Shown here: positions 59,700-64,000 of the stretch, one piece after another
Numbering within the stretch: the stretch's first letter is position 1
Layout of the letters: every line of letters begins with the position of its first letter
From: JBBRHQ01 sp963725315
GTDB taxonomy: Bacteria; Actinomycetota; Thermoleophilia; Solirubrobacterales; 70-9
Reading direction: 5' to 3'
Assembly: GCA_963725315.1 (NCBI GenBank)
Contig: CAVRYA010000001.1
Location: 186,001-250,000, forward strand
Length of the DNA stretch: 64,000 nt
Translations under genes and position numbers: made by a program
Notes under the pieces: model-generated
What the model saw: the letters and a program-made list of their open reading frames with translations, nothing else
What the model was told of the DNA's origin: nothing
Databases searched by the model: none

Positions 59700-60017
59700 G
59701 TGGTGGCGCTCATCGCCCTGCTGGGCCTCATCTTCTTCGTCTCTCGCAGCTGCCAGCAGTCGCAGATCAGGGTCAGCCAGAGCGAGGCGATCGCCACCGC
59801 CAAAGCGCAGGTGGACTTCAAGCCCACCGATACGGCGATCCGCCTGCTCCGCCAGGGGCTCTCGACCAAGCCGTTCTGGATCGTCGTCCTCTACACCCGC
59901 AACGAGGCCGACGAGCTCGTCCCGCGGGCCCAGGTCCACATCGACGCCAAAACCGGGGAGGTGACCCAGGTGACGAAGGCCAAGATCCCCGGCAAGGAGA
60001 AACGGGCCGGTCCGTGA
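59700..60017 (+). CDS. membrane-anchored PepSY-like protein
   Basis: First usable start is GTG 59700, but the frame is open upstream to about 59557 and reads PDPELLYQQSDEAGQHPLRD-like sequence with no start codon; a one-base error may hide the true start. One helix (ALIALLGLIFFVSRSC), then SQSEAIATAKAQVDFKPTDT and PRAQVHIDAKTGEVTQVTK, the PepSY pattern. Sits in the amt operon. Confidence 0.65.
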   Translation: MVALIALLGLIFFVSRSCQQSQIRVSQSEAIATAKAQVDFKPTDTAIRLLRQGLSTKPFWIVVLYTRNEADELVPRAQVHIDAKTGEVTQVTKAKIPGKEKRAGP

Positions 60018-60053
60018 GCGCCCCGACCCCTGGCAACCCGACGCGCTGAGCCG

Positions 60054-60770
60054 ATGCGGGTCCTCGTCCTGCAGCACATCTCCTGCGAGCACCCCGGCGT
60101 CTTCTCCGAGGTGATGGTCGAGCGGGGCGTGGAGGCGGTGCCGGTCGAGCTCGACGAGGGTGAGGGGCTGCTCGACTGGCGCGAGTACGACGCTGTGGTC
60201 GCGATGGGCGGGCCGATGGGGGCCGGCGACGACGCCGAGCATCCCTGGCTCGCGCTCGAGCGGCGCCTCGTGCGCGATGCGGTCGAGGCCGGGCGCCCCT
60301 TTCTGGGCGTTTGCCTCGGCGTGCAGCTGCTGGCCGCCGCCCTGGGCGCACCCGTTCATTCGCTCGAGCGGGCCGAGGTCGGCCTGCTCCCAGTCGAGCT
60401 GACCCCGGAGGGCAGGGCCGACCCGCTGTTCGCCGGGATCGAGGAGCCGCTGATCACGCTGCAATGGCACGGCGACACCTTCGACCTGCCCCCCGGCGCT
60501 GTCGGACTGGCCTCCTCGCCGGCGGCGCCCAACCAGGCGTTCCGCTCGGGGGAGCGCGCCTACGGTGTCCAGTTCCACCTCGAGGTCACGGTCGAGATGG
60601 CGAGGGAGTGGGCCCGGGTTCCCGCCTACCGGCGCTCCCTTGCCGACACCCTGGGTGAGGTGGAGGGGGCCGCTTTCCTGGCCGAGATCGAGCGGCGCGC
60701 CGCCGAGCTTCACCCCGCCGCGCGGCGGCTGTTCGCCAACTGGCTCGACCTCGCCGCGCCGCGCGGATGA
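60054..60770 (+). CDS. class I glutamine amidotransferase
   Basis: 238 residues. GATase-1 triad: nucleophile Cys in FLGVCLGVQLLAAAL, His and Glu in YGVQFHLEV. AMGGPMGAGDDAEHPWL is the oxyanion region. Similar to free-standing GMP-synthase-like amidotransferases (GuaA N-domain) and gamma-glutamyl-polyamine hydrolases. Between amt genes and the GS-like gene, suggesting a role in glutamine or gamma-glutamylamide turnover. Confidence 0.88.
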   Translation: MRVLVLQHISCEHPGVFSEVMVERGVEAVPVELDEGEGLLDWREYDAVVAMGGPMGAGDDAEHPWLALERRLVRDAVEAGRPFLGVCLGVQLLAAALGAPVHSLERAEVGLLPVELTPEGRADPLFAGIEEPLITLQWHGDTFDLPPGAVGLASSPAAPNQAFRSGERAYGVQFHLEVTVEMAREWARVPAYRRSLADTLGEVEGAAFLAEIERRAAELHPAARRLFANWLDLAAPRG

Positions 60771-60783
60771 GGCCGCGAGCCGT

Positions 60784-60813
60784 TTGTACCTTTTTGTCCA
60801 GCCCTCGCATATA
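60784..60813 (+). promoter_or_regulatory. candidate sigma-70-type promoter of the GlnT-like gene
   Basis: TTGTAC (60784-60789) and CATATA (60808-60813) are separated by 18 bases, in a locally AT-rich stretch 44 bases before the GTG start. The match to consensus is moderate. Confidence 0.4.
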
Positions 60814-60856
60814 GTGGGCTCCGACCCGCTTCGCAGACCGAGGAGAGGAGACGGAA

Positions 60857-62308
60857 GTGGCCGGATCGGAAAAGGGGAACGTCTCGCCTGAGGTTCAGAG
60901 AGTGCTCGACTCGGCCAAGATCGAGCCCGCCCCGAAGACGCTGGAGGAGGCTCGCAAGGCCCCCGGGCGCACTGAGAAGATCGCCGAGATCACCGAGCTG
61001 ATCGAGCGCGAGGGGGTCGAGTACGTCTTCTTCCAGCAGGTCTCGATCAGCGGCCACATCAACGGCAAGGGAGTCGTTGCGAGCTGGTTCCCGCAGGTCG
61101 CCGAGCGCGGCTACCAGCTCGTCTACGGGGCCACCGCTGACCTCTTCACCGATCGCCAGGACAACTACATCGGCTTCGGGCCCGAGGAGTCCGAGCTGGC
61201 CGCGGTCGCCGACCTCGACACCTTCACGGTCCTGCCCTGGGACAAGCGAGTCGCCCGCGTCTACTGCGACTGCTACGACACCGAGACCGGCGAGCTGCTC
61301 GACGCCGACCCCCGCCAGAACCTGAAGCGGATCGCCCACGACGTCGAGGAGGAGCTGGGCTACTCGTTCTTCTGCGGGATCGAGCCGGAGATGATGTGGA
61401 TGAAGATCCCCGAGGAGGGCTCGGAGCCCGAGGGCGTCACCAAGCCCTGGTGCTACCACATCAACCAGTTCGAGCAACTCCGCCCGGTGATCCTCGACGT
61501 GGTCTCCTACGGGAAGGCGATGGGGCTCGACATGAGCTACGGCGACCACGAGGATGCCCCCGGCCAGCTGGAGCTGAACTTCCGCTTCGACCGGGCGGTG
61601 CGCACCGCCGACAACATCACCACCTACCGCCAGATCTGCGCCGCCGCGGGCCGCAACCACGGCCTGCACGCCTCGTTCATGCCGAAGCCGTTCACCGGCG
61701 TCTCCGCGAACGGGCACCACCACCACTTCACCCTGATCGACGACGAGGGCCGAAACGTCTTCCACGACCCCGACGGGCCGGCGCAGCTCTCCGAGGTCGG
61801 GCTGCGCTTCATGGGCGGAATCCTCGATCACTTCCGCGCCCTTGTCTGCATCGGCTCCCCAACCGTCAACTCGTACAAGCGGATGTGGGACTTCGGCTTC
61901 TGGGCCCCTGTCTACAAGAACTACGGCTGGCAGAACCGCACCTGCACGGTGAGGGTCGCGAGCGGCGGCCGGTTCGAGTTCCGCGGCGTCGATTCCGCCT
62001 GCAACCCCTACCTGACCCAGGCCGCCCTGCTCACCGCCGGCCTGGACGGGGTGAAGCGCGAGCTCGACCCCGGAGAGCCCCAGCAGGCCAACACCTACGA
62101 CCTGCTGGCCGAGGGAACCGAGTTCGAGCGCGTCCCCGATCACCTCGGCGCGGCGCTGGAGGCGCTGGCGGCCGACGACGTGGTGCGCGGCGCGATGCCG
62201 GGACGCCTCTACGACGTCTTCAACCATTACAAGCAGGACGAGTGGGAGCGCTACATGGCCGCGGTCACCGACTGGGAGCGCGACGAGTACCTGACGGTGC
62301 TGCCATGA
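60857..62308 (+). CDS. glnT: glutamine synthetase-type ligase (GlnT/GmaS-like)
   Basis: 483 residues from GTG 60857 after GGAGAGGAG. GS motifs: CGIEPEMMWM (metal Glu), YGDHEDAPGQLELNF, FMPKPFTGVSANGHHHHFTL, GSPTVNSYKRM and VASGGRFEFRGVDSACNPYL. The N-terminal ~50 residues are an extension. It adds ammonia, or methylamine in gamma-glutamylmethylamide synthetase, to glutamate with ATP. The following two genes are GlxB/MgsA- and GlxC/MgsB-like, the set that accompanies GlnT in rhizobia and GmaS in methylamine users. Ammonia versus methylamine cannot be told from motifs. Confidence 0.85.
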   Translation: MAGSEKGNVSPEVQRVLDSAKIEPAPKTLEEARKAPGRTEKIAEITELIEREGVEYVFFQQVSISGHINGKGVVASWFPQVAERGYQLVYGATADLFTDRQDNYIGFGPEESELAAVADLDTFTVLPWDKRVARVYCDCYDTETGELLDADPRQNLKRIAHDVEEELGYSFFCGIEPEMMWMKIPEEGSEPEGVTKPWCYHINQFEQLRPVILDVVSYGKAMGLDMSYGDHEDAPGQLELNFRFDRAVRTADNITTYRQICAAAGRNHGLHASFMPKPFTGVSANGHHHHFTLIDDEGRNVFHDPDGPAQLSEVGLRFMGGILDHFRALVCIGSPTVNSYKRMWDFGFWAPVYKNYGWQNRTCTVRVASGGRFEFRGVDSACNPYLTQAALLTAGLDGVKRELDPGEPQQANTYDLLAEGTEFERVPDHLGAALEALAADDVVRGAMPGRLYDVFNHYKQDEWERYMAAVTDWERDEYLTVLP

Positions 62309-62325
62309 GCAGCGGGGACTAGCCC

Positions 62326-63255
62326 ATGTGTGGGATCGCCGGGATCATCTACCGCAACGGCGACGGCGAACATCAGGTCGGCCGCGACATGACCGCGATG
62401 CTCCAGGCGATGAAGCACCGCGGGCCCGACTCGACCGGATTCGCCCTCTACCGGGGCGCGACCGACACCAACATCATGCACGTCAAGCTGAGCGAGGCGA
62501 GCCAGCACGATCCCGACCTCGCCCAGCGGGTCGAGCGCCAGCGGGGCCAGATCGAGGCCCGTCTGCGCGCCGCCGGTGCCGAGATCGCCTCGATCGAGGG
62601 GACCCCGCGGACGATGACGATCAGCTTCGGCTTCGACGGGGACCTGAAGCCGTTGGTGGACTCGGTCGAGCGGATCCGCCACACCGAGGTGCTCTCGGTC
62701 GGGCACTCGCTGGAGATCGTCAAGGACCTCGGTGACGCCGACACCGTCTCCGCCGCCTACGGGCTCGGCGGCTACACCGGCACCCACGCGATCGGCCACG
62801 CCCGGATGGCGACCGAGTCCGACGTCGACATCGCCAACGCCCACCCGTACTGGGCCTACCCCTTCCCCGACGTCGCCGTCGTCCACAACGGGCAGCTCAC
62901 CAACTTCCACGACTGGCGCCGCCGGCTGCAGCGCTCCGGGCACCGCTTCCAGTCGGAGTGCGACTCGGAGATCATCGCCGTCTACCTGGCCGAGCAGATG
63001 AGCCAGGGCCATTCGCTGGAGGACGCGATGCGCCAGAGCCTCACCGACCTCGACGGCGTCTTCACCTACATCTGCGTCACCGAGGACGCCCTCGGAGTCG
63101 CCAAGGACGAGCTGGGGGCGAAGCCGCTGGTCCTCTACGAGGGCGAGGAGCTGGTCGCGCTGGCCTCGGAGGAGATCGCGATCCGCCAGGTCCTGGACCG
63201 CGAGATCGAGACGCACGACCCCTACGAGGGCGTGGTGCGGGTGTGGAGCAGATGA
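62326..63255 (+). CDS. class II glutamine amidotransferase subunit (GlxB/MgsA-like)
   Basis: 309 residues. The N-terminal Cys after Met (MCGIAGIIYR) is the Ntn nucleophile; AMKHRGPDSTGFALY and GHARMATESDVDIANAHPYW follow, as does VVHNGQLTNFHDWR. This is the glutaminase-like domain of glutamate synthase as a separate subunit. The start of the next gene overlaps its stop. Confidence 0.9.
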   Translation: MCGIAGIIYRNGDGEHQVGRDMTAMLQAMKHRGPDSTGFALYRGATDTNIMHVKLSEASQHDPDLAQRVERQRGQIEARLRAAGAEIASIEGTPRTMTISFGFDGDLKPLVDSVERIRHTEVLSVGHSLEIVKDLGDADTVSAAYGLGGYTGTHAIGHARMATESDVDIANAHPYWAYPFPDVAVVHNGQLTNFHDWRRRLQRSGHRFQSECDSEIIAVYLAEQMSQGHSLEDAMRQSLTDLDGVFTYICVTEDALGVAKDELGAKPLVLYEGEELVALASEEIAIRQVLDREIETHDPYEGVVRVWSR

Positions 63256-64000
63256 GCGAGACGAGCGCCCCGAAGATGGATGAGCGCGGCCTGGTCGAGC
63301 TCGACGAGGCGATCCCGAAGACCTCGGAGATCGACGGGCAGCGGGCGGTGCTCGACGCCTCCGAGCTGACCACCCGCAAGATCAACGCCGAGCTGCGCTG
63401 GTTGATCTACGAGCAGGGCGTAAGCGACGTCAAGGTGCTCGAGCCGAGCGCCCGCCACTCCCTCGGGGTGGCGATCCTGGCTCGCTGCCGGATCCGCTTC
63501 GAGGGCAGCCTCGGGTACTTCGGATGCGGGCTGATCGACGGACCGGAGATCGAGGTCTCCGGGCGGGTCGGCTGGTCGGTGGCCGAGAACATGATGTCGG
63601 GCGTGGTCGTGATCGAGCACAACGCCGGCTCGCTGGCGGGGGCGGCGCTGCGCGGCGGCGACCTCGTGGTCAAGGGCGACGTCGGCGCCCGCACCGGGAT
63701 CGACCAGAAGGGGGGCACGATCATCGTCGGGGGCAACGCCGCCTCGATGACCGGGTTCATGATGCAGCGCGGACGCCAGATCATCTGCGGGGACGTCGGG
63801 CCGGGCCTCGGGGACTCGATGTACGACGGGGCGATCTACGTCGGCGGGGAGGTCGCGTCGCTGGGGATCGACTGCGTCGAGGCCGAGTGGGAGGACTCCG
63901 ACACGGAGCTGGTCAGCCGCAAGTTCGACCTCCACGGCCTCGGCAGCCCGCCGGAGCTGCGCAAGTTCGTCTGCGGCAAGAAGCTCTACAACTACGACAA
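63252..64000 (+). CDS. glutamate-synthase GXGXG-domain subunit (GlxC/MgsB-like), cut by the window edge
   Basis: At least 249 residues, no stop inside the window. After ~70 residues comes the beta-helix of the GltB C-terminal domain: GVVVIEHNAGSLAGAALRGG, DLVVKGDVGARTGIDQKGGT, IIVGGNAASMTGFMMQRG, IICGDVGPGLGDSMYDG. In Glx/Mgs systems the next gene is the FMN-binding catalytic subunit, expected just outside this window. Confidence 0.9.
   Translation, partial: MSETSAPKMDERGLVELDEAIPKTSEIDGQRAVLDASELTTRKINAELRWLIYEQGVSDVKVLEPSARHSLGVAILARCRIRFEGSLGYFGCGLIDGPEIEVSGRVGWSVAENMMSGVVVIEHNAGSLAGAALRGGDLVVKGDVGARTGIDQKGGTIIVGGNAASMTGFMMQRGRQIICGDVGPGLGDSMYDGAIYVGGEVASLGIDCVEAEWEDSDTELVSRKFDLHGLGSPPELRKFVCGKKLYNYD

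Overview
The window is about 64 kb of very GC-rich, densely packed bacterial DNA. GTG starts and 4-bp ATGA/GTGA overlaps are frequent, and no stretch over about 300 bases lacks a gene. The gene content (SARP/BTAD regulator, CysM-Mec sulfur pair, Rrf2-Suf cluster, WS/DGAT acyltransferase, MoaD-MoaE fusion, membrane proteins of the kind databases call 'fenitrothion hydrolase', S53 peptidase) suggests a high-GC actinobacterium. Thermoleophilia/Solirubrobacterales is my best guess, inferred from gene content only. I saw no rRNA, tRNA, CRISPR array, insertion sequence or prophage.

Layout. 1-2.1 kb: 5' part of a SARP-type ATPase regulator. 2.1-4.1: an overlapping trio of a small Cys protein, an LPFTG surface protein and a polyprenyl-phosphate sugar transferase. 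4.4-7.1: a polar amino-acid ABC importer. 7.2-9.1: cysM-mec and a zinc-ribbon membrane protein. 9.3-12.8: HtpX, a NarL-type two-component pair with a small gene inserted on the opposite strand, and a GNAT. 12.8-16.4: rrf2-sufC-sufS and sufU. 15.9-20.5: an OmpR-type two-component pair beside an ApbE/ferric-reductase-like module. 21.5-24.5: Rieske-sufB-sufD, completing the split Fe-S assembly set. 24.5-29.7: a membrane-protein/cupredoxin-like/S53 peptidase group. 29.7-34.3: CADD-like oxygenase, thioredoxin-like, VOC, IspH, WS/DGAT. 34.5-38.0: molybdenum cofactor genes mog-moaC-moaDE-moeA and mobA. 38.0-46.3: a kdp potassium system in the order F-A-C-B with KdpD split into two genes. 46.5-53.3: a molybdopterin oxidoreductase, modABC, a MerR/TOBE regulator and moaA. 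53.4-57.4: antiporter, orphan sensor-like protein, GAF/PucR-type regulator. 57.6-64: ammonium transporter, three small membrane proteins, an amidotransferase, a GlnT-like glutamine synthetase and two Glx/Mgs-type glutamate-synthase-like subunits, the last cut by the window edge.

Connections. Three cofactor systems stand out: Fe-S assembly, molybdenum cofactor with molybdate uptake and a client enzyme, and possible ApbE flavinylation. The right end looks like an ammonium or methylammonium assimilation operon.

Sequence quality. Many genes carry frameshifts that are each explained by one extra base. They are sporadic over most of the window but very dense at 48.9-51.8 kb, where modA, modB and modC are unreadable in any single frame although their protein sequence is conserved between the breaks. 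I read these as insertion-type sequence errors rather than gene decay. Coordinates for those genes span the interrupted locus.
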